This document shows positions 9,776-17,098 of a DNA stretch of 64,000 nt, piece by piece. A program made the translations under genes and the position numbers. The notes beneath the pieces are model-generated. The model worked only from the letters and a program-made list of their open reading frames with translations. It was not told the DNA's origin and ran no database searches. The stretch's first letter is position 1. Each line of letters starts with the position of its first letter. This stretch comes from Maribacter sp. ACAM166 (GTDB taxonomy: Bacteria > Bacteroidota > Bacteroidia > Flavobacteriales > Flavobacteriaceae): contig NZ_VAUW01000003.1 of NCBI RefSeq assembly GCF_005771495.1, forward strand, positions 186,001-250,000, written 5' to 3'.

Positions 9776-9815
9776 TTTAACATTTTTTTAGGATTTTAAC
9801 ATTTTTTTTAGGATT
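9776..9815. repeat. Two direct copies of TTTAACATTTTTTTAGGAT
   Basis: Two near-identical AT-rich copies lie head to tail in the space between the divergent GT4 and response-regulator genes; the second has one extra T. They could be a duplicated regulatory site or slippage. The rest of 9700-9846 holds nothing else that I recognise. Confidence 0.5.
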
Positions 9816-9846
9816 TTTCCTGCAAAGAGTACTAAATTAATTTTTA

Positions 9847-9906
9847 TTAGGTGCTTAGGTGCTTAGGTGCTTAGGTGCTTAGGTGCTTAGGTGCTTAGGT
9901 GCTTAG
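9847..9906. repeat. Tandem 8-bp repeat, seven and a half copies of GTGCTTAG
   Basis: Seven perfect GTGCTTAG units run from 9851 to 9906, preceded by a half unit TTAG. The array ends 44 nt before the ATG of the response regulator, where its upstream promoter elements should be. The unit length is not a multiple of 3 and the copies are identical, so copy number could change by strand slippage. Each reading frame through it meets TAG every 24 nt, so it is unlikely to be coding. Confidence 0.95.
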
Positions 9907-9950
9907 GAAGTATTTTGTTTCTTGATTTTTGCCCCAAAACAAGTTTGCCT

Positions 9951-10328
9951 ATGGTATCTATTGTGCTTATTGAAGATTACGCCGACATACGGGAGAGTAC
10001 CGCCGAAATTTTGGAACTTGAGGGATATCAAGTAACGACCGCCAAGAACGGAAAAGAGGGACTTGACCATATTCTATCTTCTCCGCCAGACCTCATCATC
10101 TGCGATATGCGGATGCCCGAAATGGACGGACTTACTTTACTAGGTATCTTGGGCAACTCTGCGGACTTAAAACGCGTTCCCTTTATTTTCTTTAGTGCGA
10201 AGTCCGAAAAGGCAGATATTAATTTAGGTATTGAGGCCGGTGCCGACGAATATCTGACCAAACCCTTTGAACTTCAGGATCTTTTGGGAGCGGTACAACG
10301 TTGTTTATTCAAGGGGAAGGTTTCTTAG
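9951..10328 (+). CDS. Receiver-only response regulator (CheY-like)
   Basis: A 125-residue stand-alone receiver domain. The acidic pocket is E8-D9, the phospho-acceptor is D52 (LIICDMRMPEMDGL), the switch residue is the Ser in FFSAKS, and the conserved Lys is in EYLTKPFE. There is no output domain, so it must act by binding another protein, as in phosphorelays or stand-alone regulators. I chose the ATG at 9951 because the protein then starts MVSIVLIEDYADIRE as usual for the family; an upstream GTG inside the tandem repeat gives an implausible extension. No kinase gene is adjacent. The upstream repeat may tune its expression (inference). Confidence 0.93.
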   Translation: MVSIVLIEDYADIRESTAEILELEGYQVTTAKNGKEGLDHILSSPPDLIICDMRMPEMDGLTLLGILGNSADLKRVPFIFFSAKSEKADINLGIEAGADEYLTKPFELQDLLGAVQRCLFKGKVS

Positions 10329-10357
10329 GGTGTTTTCGCTTTTCTCTCTTTTTTCTT

Positions 10358-10437
10358 GTCGTTCTGACTCAAGAGGAATCCGTTGAACGGATCAATGGGC
10401 GTGTCTGTGCGTGGGATTTCTCGTGCCTCGGAATGAC
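10358..10437. repeat. Dispersed intergenic palindromic repeat, copy 1
   Basis: An imperfect inverted repeat: GTCGTTCTGACTCAAGAG on the left pairs with CTCGTGCCTCGGAATGAC on the right. The centre (GGAATCCGTTGAACGGA, then CGTGGGATT) is shared with the copy at 21789-21860. It follows the response regulator stop codon and could act as a terminator or a mobile palindrome. Confidence 0.75.
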
Positions 10438-10513
10438 AAAATCAACTTATATCTCCGCACTCATAACTCATAACTTTTGAGTCTTTTCTCTCTTTTCTTT
10501 TTTTCTTCCCAAA

Positions 10514-10557
10514 CTGACCCACGTCATTGTGATGCGCTCGCCACGCCCTTAATTTTG
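10514..10557 (+). promoter_or_regulatory. Crp/Fnr-type promoter of the dodecin gene (site E)
   Basis: CTGACCCACGTCAT (10514-10527) fits TGAY-N4-RTCA. After 22 nt comes TAATTTTG (10550-10557), a perfect TAnnTTTG. The start codon is 56 nt further on. Confidence 0.75.
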
Positions 10558-10613
10558 AGGCGATGAACGGATACGTCCATCTTAATAATATCTAATTTTA
10601 AAAACAGAAAGTT

Positions 10614-10820
10614 ATGTCAGTTTTAAAAGTAATAGAGATTTTAGGCAACTCGACCAAGAGTTTTGAAGACGCCGTACAAAACATTGTAAATGAGGCATCC
10701 AAGTCCGTAAAGAACATTAAATCCGTCTATATCAATGATATGCAGGTTTGCGTAAAGGACAATAAAATATCCGAATACCGTGTCAACGCCAAAGTTACCT
10801 TTGGTATTATGCAGGAATAG
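10614..10820 (+). CDS. Dodecin family flavin-binding protein
   Basis: A 68-residue dodecin. The family pattern is clear: MSVLKVIEILGNSTKSFEDA at the start, then KNIKSVYINDMQVCVKDNKI and EYRVNAKVTFGIM. Dodecins assemble into hollow dodecamers that store or buffer flavins, such as riboflavin, FMN or lumichrome. The gene is alone, preceded by a Crp/Fnr-type promoter and followed by a strong hairpin. Its place beside flavin-using proteins (PNPOx-fold, nitroreductase, flavodoxin-like) fits flavin storage under stress; this is inference. Confidence 0.93.
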   Translation: MSVLKVIEILGNSTKSFEDAVQNIVNEASKSVKNIKSVYINDMQVCVKDNKISEYRVNAKVTFGIMQE

Positions 10821-10846
10821 GGTGTTCACATAGTTTGGTTGGTTGT

Positions 10847-10893
10847 ACAAGACACCGGTTAAAAGTAGTTTTATGCTTTTGGCGGTGTCTTGT
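10847..10893 (+). terminator. Long hairpin downstream of dodecin
   Basis: Perfect 11-bp arms, ACAAGACACCG (10847-10857) and CGGTGTCTTGT (10883-10893), are separated by 25 nt. No U-run follows, so it may be an RNA 3'-end stabiliser rather than a classical intrinsic terminator. Confidence 0.5.
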
Positions 10894-10965
10894 CGCTTGT
10901 AAAGCGTGGTAAACAGGCATATCGTAAATCTAATGCCTAAGGTTTTGCAAAAAGTCTAGGGTAAA

Positions 10966-11009
10966 TTGATTTTCGTCATTGTGGTTTGCATATTTACTTG
11001 GCAACTTTA
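10966..11009 (+). promoter_or_regulatory. Crp/Fnr-type promoter of the methyltransferase gene (site F)
   Basis: TTGATTTTCGTCAT (10966-10979) fits TGAY-N4-RTCA. After 22 nt comes CAACTTTA (11002-11009), two mismatches from TAnnTTTG but at the same spacing as the other sites. The start codon is 17 nt further on. Confidence 0.65.
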
Positions 11010-11025
11010 GGAAAAATAAAACTAT

Positions 11026-11664
11026 ATGGAAACTACAAAAGCATTTGACGCACACGTCACGGAATACGAGAAGTGGTATGAAAACCACCCTGAGGCTTAT
11101 CAGTCTGAAATTTTGGCTTTACAGGAACAGTTTTTAAAGCTGCCCCAGAACCTTCATGGGATAGAGGTCGGAGTCGGTACCGGAAGGTTTTCCGAACCTT
11201 TGGGCATTAAAGAAGGTATAGAACCCTCTGCCGAAATGGCCAGACTGGCACAAAAAAGAGGAATCGAAATTATGGACGGGGTCGCCGAACGTTTGCCCTA
11301 TGCGGCTATGAAGTTCGATTTCGTGCTTTTCGTTACCGTTTGTTTTTTAAAGGATATCAAAAGTGCTTTTAAAGAAGCCCACAGGGTACTGAAACCAAAT
11401 GCCTCGATTATTATAGGTTTCTTGGATAGCGATCGCGAAATTGCCAAGCAATACCATGAAAAACGGCATCGCAGTAATTTTTATCAGAATGCCCGTTTTT
11501 ATACCGTTGATCGAATTAAAAATCTTCTTAAGGAGACTGGATTCAAAGATTTGGAATTCAACCAGACTCTGTTCGGAAAATTGGAGGATATTGAAGAGGT
11601 GCAAGTTCCAAAAACGGATTTTGGCAAAGGGTCTTTTGTTACGGTACGGGCGATAAAGAAGTGA
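11026..11664 (+). CDS. Class I SAM-dependent methyltransferase
   Basis: A 212-residue methyltransferase. Motif I is GIEVGVGTGRFSEPL (about 46-60), motif II/III is GVAERLPYAAMKFDFVLFV, and post-motif IV is EAHRVLKPNASIIIGFLD. This is the UbiE/Methyltransf_11 type. The substrate cannot be predicted. It is monocistronic with its own Crp/Fnr-type promoter and opposes the PRTase gene. No damage is seen. Confidence 0.9.
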   Translation: METTKAFDAHVTEYEKWYENHPEAYQSEILALQEQFLKLPQNLHGIEVGVGTGRFSEPLGIKEGIEPSAEMARLAQKRGIEIMDGVAERLPYAAMKFDFVLFVTVCFLKDIKSAFKEAHRVLKPNASIIIGFLDSDREIAKQYHEKRHRSNFYQNARFYTVDRIKNLLKETGFKDLEFNQTLFGKLEDIEEVQVPKTDFGKGSFVTVRAIKK

Positions 11665-11821
11665 GTGCGAGGTAAGGGCAAGTTGTTATTTCGAGGTGGT
11701 TGCAGAGCTTGCCGAAGTGTATGTGGAATCCCACAACCAGTTGCTCCCTTAAACAGATTACTACTTTCGTAGGAACGACAAAAAAGGAAATGTTTTCTGA
11801 ATAAAAAATAGCGCGAAAGCA

Positions 11822-12445
11822 TCAACCCCCAAATTCCTCCAAAATCGCGATTGCTTCTTGATCCGAAACCTGTTCGAATACCCGATAAAATTGTCCTACC
11901 GCCCGAAAATTTTGCGGAACGAGCAGACAAATTATTTCATTTACGTTGGTGTTGGTTTCAAATTTATGTATGCCCGAGTTCGGGGCAACGGGAATCGCTA
12001 CGATTATCTTTTTCGGTTTTTGTTTACTGACCAGTTCTACGGTTGCCAACAGCGTATTGCCGGTCGCGATGCCGTCATCAACGATAATCACGGTTTTGTC
12101 CGTTAGTTTTTGAGGCGTATTGTTCCTGTAATATTGGTCGTGGCGCTGCCTTAGTTTTTTTCGTATCCGGGCTACTTCTTCCTCGATATATCCTTGGGTA
12201 ATGCCCATAGCATCGGTCAATATAATATCTTCGAGGCTTGCGGCACCGATGGCAAACTCTTTATGGTAAGGGTGGCCTATCTTTTTGGTCAGGGCTACAT
12301 CTAAAGGGGCTTTCAGAGCCTTTGCCACTAGGGCGCCAATGGGCAATCCGCCTCGGGGAACGGCTATTACCACTACGTTTTCGTTTTTGAACTTTAGCAG
12401 TTTTTTCGCGAGTTGCGTTCCCGCATCGATTCTATCTTCAAACAT
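11822..12445 (-). CDS. Phosphoribosyltransferase family protein
   Basis: A 207-residue type I PRTase. The PRPP-binding loop is VIIVDDGIATGNT near residues 115-127, and the N-terminal region VVIAVPRGGLPIGALVAKAL holds the substrate-side loop. The base substrate is unknown. It overlaps the upstream hydrolase gene by 8 nt, so translation is likely coupled. In other bacteria the two activities are found fused in one protein; the M. tuberculosis DosR-regulon protein Rv0571c is such a case as I recall. A joint function is therefore likely. Confidence 0.9.
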   Translation of the reverse strand: MFEDRIDAGTQLAKKLLKFKNENVVVIAVPRGGLPIGALVAKALKAPLDVALTKKIGHPYHKEFAIGAASLEDIILTDAMGITQGYIEEEVARIRKKLRQRHDQYYRNNTPQKLTDKTVIIVDDGIATGNTLLATVELVSKQKPKKIIVAIPVAPNSGIHKFETNTNVNEIICLLVPQNFRAVGQFYRVFEQVSDQEAIAILEEFGG

Positions 12446-13109
12446 GGCTTTCCGATGTTTTGTTCAACAACTGTTTTACAAACCATTCCGCCGAAATTCG
12501 GGCGACTTCCTGCAATTTTCCGGGTTCCTCGAACAAGTGGGTGGCATGTGGAATGATCTCCAGTTTTTTGGTGCCTTGCAATTTTTCAAAGGCTTTTTCG
12601 TTAAGTTCGATGACCACATTGTCCCAGCCTCCAATTATCAAAAGTGTGGCAGCGGTTACTTTATGAAGATCCGGTAGGGCCATATCTGGTCTGCCTCCCC
12701 TTGAAACGACCGCCTTGATATCTTTACCGTAAAAAGCTGCTGCTCGCAATGCGGAAGCCGCGCCCGTGCTCGCCCCGAAATACCCGATAGGCAATTTTTT
12801 GAGTTCTTTTTGGTGTTGTACCCATTGGGTTACGTCGATCAGTCGCATCGTGAGCAAATCGATATTGAACCGGTTTTCATAAATGCGGTCTTCATCTTCC
12901 GTCAACAGGTCGAAGAGCAAAGTGGCGAGACCTTTTTTCTGTAATACCTCGGCGACATAATTGTTTCTGGGACTCAGGCGGCTACTTCCGCTACCATGGG
13001 AGAAGATGACCATACCGATGGCCTTTTCGGGTACGACCAGCGTTCCTTTTAAAACGGTGCCATCAAGTCTGATGGAAATGGTTTTGTGTATTTCTTCGGA
13101 TGTTATCAT
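12438..13109 (-). CDS. Alpha/beta hydrolase, dienelactone hydrolase type
   Basis: A 223-residue alpha/beta hydrolase. VIFSHGSGSS (about 34-43) is the oxyanion segment. GYFGASTGAASALRAA near 109-124 contains the nucleophile elbow G-A-S-T-G, and the C-terminal HATHLFEEPG supplies the catalytic His. Substrate unknown. It lies between the USP gene (6 nt upstream) and the PRTase gene (8-nt overlap), in an operon driven by the Crp/Fnr-type promoter upstream of the USP. Confidence 0.88.
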   Translation of the reverse strand: MITSEEIHKTISIRLDGTVLKGTLVVPEKAIGMVIFSHGSGSSRLSPRNNYVAEVLQKKGLATLLFDLLTEDEDRIYENRFNIDLLTMRLIDVTQWVQHQKELKKLPIGYFGASTGAASALRAAAFYGKDIKAVVSRGGRPDMALPDLHKVTAATLLIIGGWDNVVIELNEKAFEKLQGTKKLEIIPHATHLFEEPGKLQEVARISAEWFVKQLLNKTSESHV

Positions 13110-13115
13110 TGTGCT

Positions 13116-14009
13116 TTAGATTTTTTGTTCTCCAAATTCTTGACCTCTTCTTTGTTCACGCCCAATATTCTTTTTGTTGAAGCTCAATAGCGGAAAATGT
13201 CCTTCGCTCTTCATGCGTTTGACCAGATCGCGATGTCGCAAGTCTTTGATCAGGCCATGACCCTCGCGTTCCAACATGACGATCATATCAGGTTCGATTT
13301 CGTTGACATAATTTTGTAAGGCGGCAAAAATATCCTCCCCGTAACGCAGGTCAAAACGTGTCTTTTTATAAACGACCTTATGGCGCAGCATGTTCTTGAA
13401 CCAATGCAGTTGGTCTTCTGCGGTTTTTTTGTCCTTGTCCGTAATATGTACCAAACGAATCTCCGCATCAAAAGGTTCGGCAAGCCTGACGAGATCCTCG
13501 ATGGTAAAAATGTCGGAACCTTCAAAATCGGAGGCATAAACGATAAGCTGCAACTCGTTATACTTGGTGCCGAGTGGTATGGCCAGTACCGGGCAATAGG
13601 CCTTTTCGATGAGGGCGGCGGCGGTGCTGCCGAGAAAAAACTTGCGTAACGGGCTATCGCCTTTGGTGCCCACTACAATCAAATCGGTTTCGGTTTCGTC
13701 GGCCTTTTCGAGAATGCCTTCCCATATCGTTTCGTCCTCCACAATTTTTATCGAAATGTTGAGTTTATCGGGGTCGTTGCCCAAATGGCGGGCGCAGTAA
13801 GCTTGTAGTTTTTCCTTGTCCTTTGCGAATGCCTTCACCTCCCTGCGCGAATAGGTCAGCGATACTGCACTTGCCCAGTTGATCTGCATATCGAACACAT
13901 GAATAGCCACCAACTGCGCGTTCAGTTTTTTGCTCAGTCCGTAGGCATAATGCAGAGCGGCTACTGACTTTTCCGAATAATCGGTAGCGTATAAAATGGT
14001 ATTCATCAC
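13116..14009 (-). CDS. Universal stress protein, two USP domains
   Basis: A 297-residue tandem USP. Domain 1 begins MNTILYATDYSEKSVAALHYA and ends with the ATP-binding pattern GTKGDSPLRKFFLGST (about 119-134) followed by CPVLAIP. Domain 2 (about 150-285) starts LQLIVYASDFEGSD but lacks a clear G-x2-G-x9-G-S/T motif, so only the first domain is expected to bind ATP. It is first gene of an operon with the hydrolase and PRTase genes. Its promoter has the Crp/Fnr-type palindrome. It acts in the cytoplasm during growth arrest or oxygen limitation (family knowledge plus inference). Confidence 0.92.
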   Translation of the reverse strand: MMNTILYATDYSEKSVAALHYAYGLSKKLNAQLVAIHVFDMQINWASAVSLTYSRREVKAFAKDKEKLQAYCARHLGNDPDKLNISIKIVEDETIWEGILEKADETETDLIVVGTKGDSPLRKFFLGSTAAALIEKAYCPVLAIPLGTKYNELQLIVYASDFEGSDIFTIEDLVRLAEPFDAEIRLVHITDKDKKTAEDQLHWFKNMLRHKVVYKKTRFDLRYGEDIFAALQNYVNEIEPDMIVMLEREGHGLIKDLRHRDLVKRMKSEGHFPLLSFNKKNIGREQRRGQEFGEQKI

Positions 14010-14030
14010 ATCACTTTTTAAATTTCTATA

Positions 14031-14074
14031 TAAAAGTAACCGGATACCTGATTGGGTAAAATGACTCCCGTCAG
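14031..14074 (-). promoter_or_regulatory. Crp/Fnr-type promoter of the USP operon (site C1)
   Basis: On the minus strand CTGACGGGAGTCAT (14061-14074) fits TGAY-N4-RTCA. After 22 nt comes TACTTTTA (14031-14038), one mismatch from TAnnTTTG. It is back to back with site C2. Confidence 0.8.
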
Positions 14075-14093
14075 TCCGTCGCGATTACGTCAC

Positions 14094-14137
14094 ATGATTA
14101 TGGTCATTTTGGGAATAACGCTTCCATACTACATTTG
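14094..14137 (+). promoter_or_regulatory. Crp/Fnr-type promoter of the small-protein operon (site C2)
   Basis: ATGATTATGGTCAT (14094-14107) fits TGAY-N4-RTCA. After 22 nt comes TACATTTG (14130-14137), a perfect TAnnTTTG. Together with C1 it makes a divergent promoter pair controlled by the same type of site. Confidence 0.8.
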
Positions 14138-14165
14138 ATAGGCAATCGTAAAAACACTTACCATC

Positions 14166-14309
14166 ATGAGCATAAAAAACAATGGTCCCGAGCCCTATTT
14201 TTTAAAAATGTTTCGGCAAAACCGAAAAGAAATCTTTGCCCAGACCGAGTACGCCATCGATGGTGAAAAATTGGCCCATAGTGTTAAATCTTTAAATTGC
14301 TTAACATGA
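14166..14309 (+). CDS. Small protein, 47 residues, function unknown
   Basis: A short basic/polar protein starting MSIKNNGPEPYFLKMF and ending KSLNCLT. I do not recognise a family. Support for it being real: it is placed 28 nt after a perfect -7 box, and its TGA overlaps the ATG of the next gene (ATGA at 14306-14309), the usual sign of translational coupling. It would be missed by gene finders with a 60-residue cut-off. Confidence 0.6.
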   Translation: MSIKNNGPEPYFLKMFRQNRKEIFAQTEYAIDGEKLAHSVKSLNCLT

Positions 14310-14527
14310 AGAATTCAAAACAAATACTGGAAGAAATTACGACGTTGACCACCAAAATCGAAACCGATTACCCCGAGCTCTACCGCTATCTCGACGAGGA
14401 GCCTTTGACCTTACCCGAGAAACCCCATCCCAAAATGGACGAAGAGCAATTAAATGATTATCTCGAAAGCCTACAACAATTGTTAAAGCATCATTTGGAA
14501 ACGCATGAACTTGGAAAGGAAGGATAA
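14306..14527 (+). CDS. Small acidic protein, 73 residues, function unknown
   Basis: Starts MKNSKQILEEITTLTTKIE and is mostly helical by eye, with an acidic middle (RYLDEEPLTLPEKPHPKMDEEQ) and a second helix to the end. No catalytic motif is visible. It is coupled to the 47-residue gene by an ATGA overlap and lies 19 nt before the flavodoxin-like gene, so it belongs to the same operon. I recall similar short proteins next to stress genes in other flavobacteria, but assign no function. Confidence 0.65.
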   Translation: MKNSKQILEEITTLTTKIETDYPELYRYLDEEPLTLPEKPHPKMDEEQLNDYLESLQQLLKHHLETHELGKEG

Positions 14528-14546
14528 ATTACTAAAAATTAAAGGG

Positions 14547-15062
14547 ATGAAAAATTTTAGATTCGTGCTGTACGGTCTGTTGGCCGTTCTTGTTTTTTTA
14601 TTTGGTTTTGCACTATGGTATCGGTACACCTATTCAATGGAAACCGTGCAGGCCTACGAGGTCAATTCCCCAACCTTGGCTCGTAGCCTTTTGATCGCTG
14701 CCCAAGGAAGCGAATTTAAAAACTCCGTAGTCGAAGGAATAGTAGACCACTACAAATCCAATGCTATTTTTATAAAGGTCGTAGATATTTCGGCTTTGGA
14801 AAATATGGATGTTTCCGGTTTCGACGCGATACTTTTGATCCATACTTGGGAGTATCGCAAACCACCGGAAGCAGTCCAGTTGTTTATGGACAAAAATCCG
14901 GGACTGAAAAGTAAAATGGTCGTGCTGTCCACTTCTGGCGAAGGGAGCGGAAAAATGGAAGGGGTAGATGCGATAACGGGCGAGTCCATAATTAGTGATG
15001 TGTCGCTATACGTGGAAAAGGTCATTATCAAGCTCCACCAACTTTTGGAAACGGGAAACTGA
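14547..15062 (+). CDS. Membrane-anchored flavodoxin-like protein
   Basis: A 171-residue protein from the ATG at 14547 (an in-frame ATG at 14505 would overlap the previous gene). Residues 3-25 (FRFVLYGLLAVLVFLFGFAL) form one membrane anchor. The rest shows an alternating alpha/beta pattern like flavodoxin: SLLIAAQGSEFKNSVVEGIVD resembles the phosphate-binding strand-loop-helix, then DAILLIHTWEY and KMVVLSTSGEGSG. The typical T-x-T-G-x-T loop is not conserved, so FMN binding is uncertain. The globular part probably faces the periplasm, judged by few positive charges after the anchor. Same operon as the CDP-alcohol transferase, 1 nt downstream. Confidence 0.6.
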   Translation: MKNFRFVLYGLLAVLVFLFGFALWYRYTYSMETVQAYEVNSPTLARSLLIAAQGSEFKNSVVEGIVDHYKSNAIFIKVVDISALENMDVSGFDAILLIHTWEYRKPPEAVQLFMDKNPGLKSKMVVLSTSGEGSGKMEGVDAITGESIISDVSLYVEKVIIKLHQLLETGN

Positions 15063-15063
15063 T

Positions 15064-15654
15064 ATGCTGACATTCAAAAGCTTCAATATCGCCGATTGGT
15101 TTTCGTCCTACCGCATCGCAGCTGTTCCGGTATTGTTGGCCTTGATCTTGTTGGATGAGCGAGCGCTTTTCACTTGGTTTTTGCTCGTCAGTTACAGTAC
15201 CGATGCCATCGACGGCTATCTGGCCAGAAAACTGAAGATCAGTAGCAAAAGAGGTTCGCAACTCGATTCCATGGGCGATCAACTCACGTTTGCCATGGGA
15301 CTCATCGGACTTTGGACTTTTGAGAATTCCTTTATCCGTGAAAATCTCTTGCTGATAGCCATCGCCTTTTCTCCTCATCTTTTACAGATGGCGATCGCCT
15401 TCCATAAATATGGTAAGATCACCGCTTTTCATACGTATTTGGCAAAAACTTCCGCCGTGCTACAAGGCGTTTTTATTCTCTTGGCCCTGTTCTTTGGCCC
15501 TGTTTATGGGTTGTTCTATGCGATGATGATCATAGGTATTTTGGAGACCGTTGAAGAAATTACTTTGATATTTATGTATGACGATTGGGCGGAGGATGTC
15601 AAGGGAATTTATTGGGCTTTGAGGGATAGGCGGATGATCAAAAATACTGGTTAA
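15064..15654 (+). CDS. CDP-alcohol phosphatidyltransferase family protein
   Basis: A 196-residue integral membrane enzyme. The catalytic signature D-x2-D-G-x2-A-R-x8-G-x3-D-x3-D is complete within residues about 46-71 (DAIDGYLAR, then KRGSQLDSMGDQ). Several hydrophobic helices follow. It would transfer a phosphoalcohol from a CDP-alcohol to an acceptor such as glycerol phosphate or inositol phosphate; which one is unclear. It lies 1 nt after the flavodoxin-like gene and 11 nt before the nitroreductase gene. Confidence 0.88.
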   Translation: MLTFKSFNIADWFSSYRIAAVPVLLALILLDERALFTWFLLVSYSTDAIDGYLARKLKISSKRGSQLDSMGDQLTFAMGLIGLWTFENSFIRENLLLIAIAFSPHLLQMAIAFHKYGKITAFHTYLAKTSAVLQGVFILLALFFGPVYGLFYAMMIIGILETVEEITLIFMYDDWAEDVKGIYWALRDRRMIKNTG

Positions 15655-15665
15655 ATCTATTATAA

Positions 15666-16631
15666 ATGAAAAATTTAAAAGAACTCATCCGCTACGCAAC
15701 CAAAGCCCCATCAGGCCATAACAGCCAACCTTGGAAATTTAAGATTGACGAAACTAGTATCGAGATCCATCCCGATTTTGATTTTGCTTTGCCTATTGTT
15801 GACCCAACACATCGTGAACTTTACGTGGGCTTGGGCTGTGCGACGGAGAACTTGTGCCAAGCAGCATCGTCATTTGGATACAGTACAAATTTAGAGATTC
15901 AAAAATCTCCGAAAGGAATATATTTTATCAATATAACTCTTAAGGAATCCAGTATTGATTCTGATAAGTCCGTGCTGCAAACCATTGAAAAAAGACAGTC
16001 CAACAAAGCAATTTACAATGGATGGATTGTTTCCGAAAACCTCTTGGACCAATTAAAATCTATATCTCAGGAAGAAAATATCAATGCCCATTATTTTATA
16101 AAGGGTAGTAATCATTTTTCCATTATTAAAAACTATATCAAAAAGGGCAATACCGTCCAAATGAACGATGATGGGTTTAAAAACGAACTGCTTTCTTGGA
16201 TGCGCTTTAATAAAAGTCACGTAAAAAACACCAATAACGGATTGACCTATAAAGTGATGGGCTCACCATCCACTCCAAAATTTATGGGGCGGGCCATTGT
16301 AAAATCATTCTTGACGCCAGAAAAACAGAACAAATCCGATGTAAAAAAGATTGATTCATCCTCGCACTTTGTTATTTTAACTACAAAAACGGACAGCCAC
16401 GAAGAATGGGTGAAGCTGGGCATGTACCTTGAATGAATTTTGCTCAAATTGACCGAATTGGGTATTGCCAACTCCTATTTGAACCCGCCTTGCGAAATCG
16501 AATCATTGGCGAGTGGATTACAAAAGGAACTCTCGATAAACGATGAATTTCCGACAATCATCATGCGAATAGGCTATGCTGAAGTTCAGCCTTTTGCGCC
16601 GAGGAAAGCAGTTGAAGAAGTGATTTTCTAA
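15666..16631 (+). pseudogene. Acg-type nitroreductase, interrupted by an in-frame TGA
   Basis: The reading frame starts MKNLKELIRYATKAPSGHNS, with the nitroreductase-fold flavin-binding start and ...HRELYVGLGCATENL as in the Acg family. It stops at TGA (16434-16436, codon 257) after WVKLGMYLE. The same frame continues with ILLKLTELGIANSYLNPPCE and PFAPRK, the expected family C-terminus, to 16631. One C-to-T change in CGA would explain the stop. Full length would be 321 codons counting the TGA. Either it is a pseudogene, a truncated but partly functional protein, or a rare read-through. Acg-type proteins are a hallmark of the mycobacterial DosR regulon. Confidence 0.85.
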
Positions 16632-16679
16632 AAGATAAGAAATGGAAAAGCTTATAAAAGCATCCCGAAAAAGCAAAAA

Positions 16680-17062
16680 TTAAACTAAACAAGCCTTATA
16701 AAGCTCCATTAAAAGCAAAGTGGCATGATCTATCTTAAAATTCATTACTTTTGGAAGGGTCACCTCAACATCTAAACAAACAACTTTACCCCAGTTACTG
16801 CATTGAAAATTCGGGTGCGTATCCTTGTGAACGCCCTGCGGGCATCCGTTACATTTTGCATACCATCTTAGCCCGTCCTTACCCAAAAAAGAATGGATAA
16901 GCCCTTCTCTTTCCAACCTATCAAGAATTCTCTAAACGGTGGTCTTGTTCATTTTTTATTAAGCCTTGCTACCAAATCTACTACTGCTGCTGTTGCCTTT
17001 CTTTTTTGCTCGAATAGGCATAACACAGCGTTTACCGATTTCGTTTTTCTTACTATTCCCAT
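16680..17062 (-). pseudogene. Fur-family regulator, frameshifted and with a nonsense codon
   Basis: The minus strand starts MGIVRKTKSVNAVLCLFEQ and reads to ARLNKK followed by TGA. A one-nt shift in the T6 run at 16952-16957 (A6 on the coding strand) restores MNKTTV, then a TAG (16932-16934) replaces the Tyr of TTVYRIL, the recognition-helix region. After it RILDRLEREGLIHSFL continues to CNGCPQGVHKDTHPNFQC, the metal-binding part of Fur/Zur proteins, and CLDVEVTLPKV. Two independent lesions in the DNA-binding domain make it a pseudogene. It faces the damaged nitroreductase gene. Confidence 0.85.
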
Positions 17063-17098
17063 AGCATAAAAGTAATGCAACTTAAATGAAAACCTAAC

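Noticed and set aside
9847-9906. CRISPR array
   Set aside because: Units are only 8 bp and have no spacers; it is a simple tandem repeat.
11680-11776. Third copy of the dispersed palindromic repeat after the methyltransferase gene
   Set aside because: Only the outer few bases and a GGAATCCCAC segment are similar; the arms do not pair well enough to be sure.
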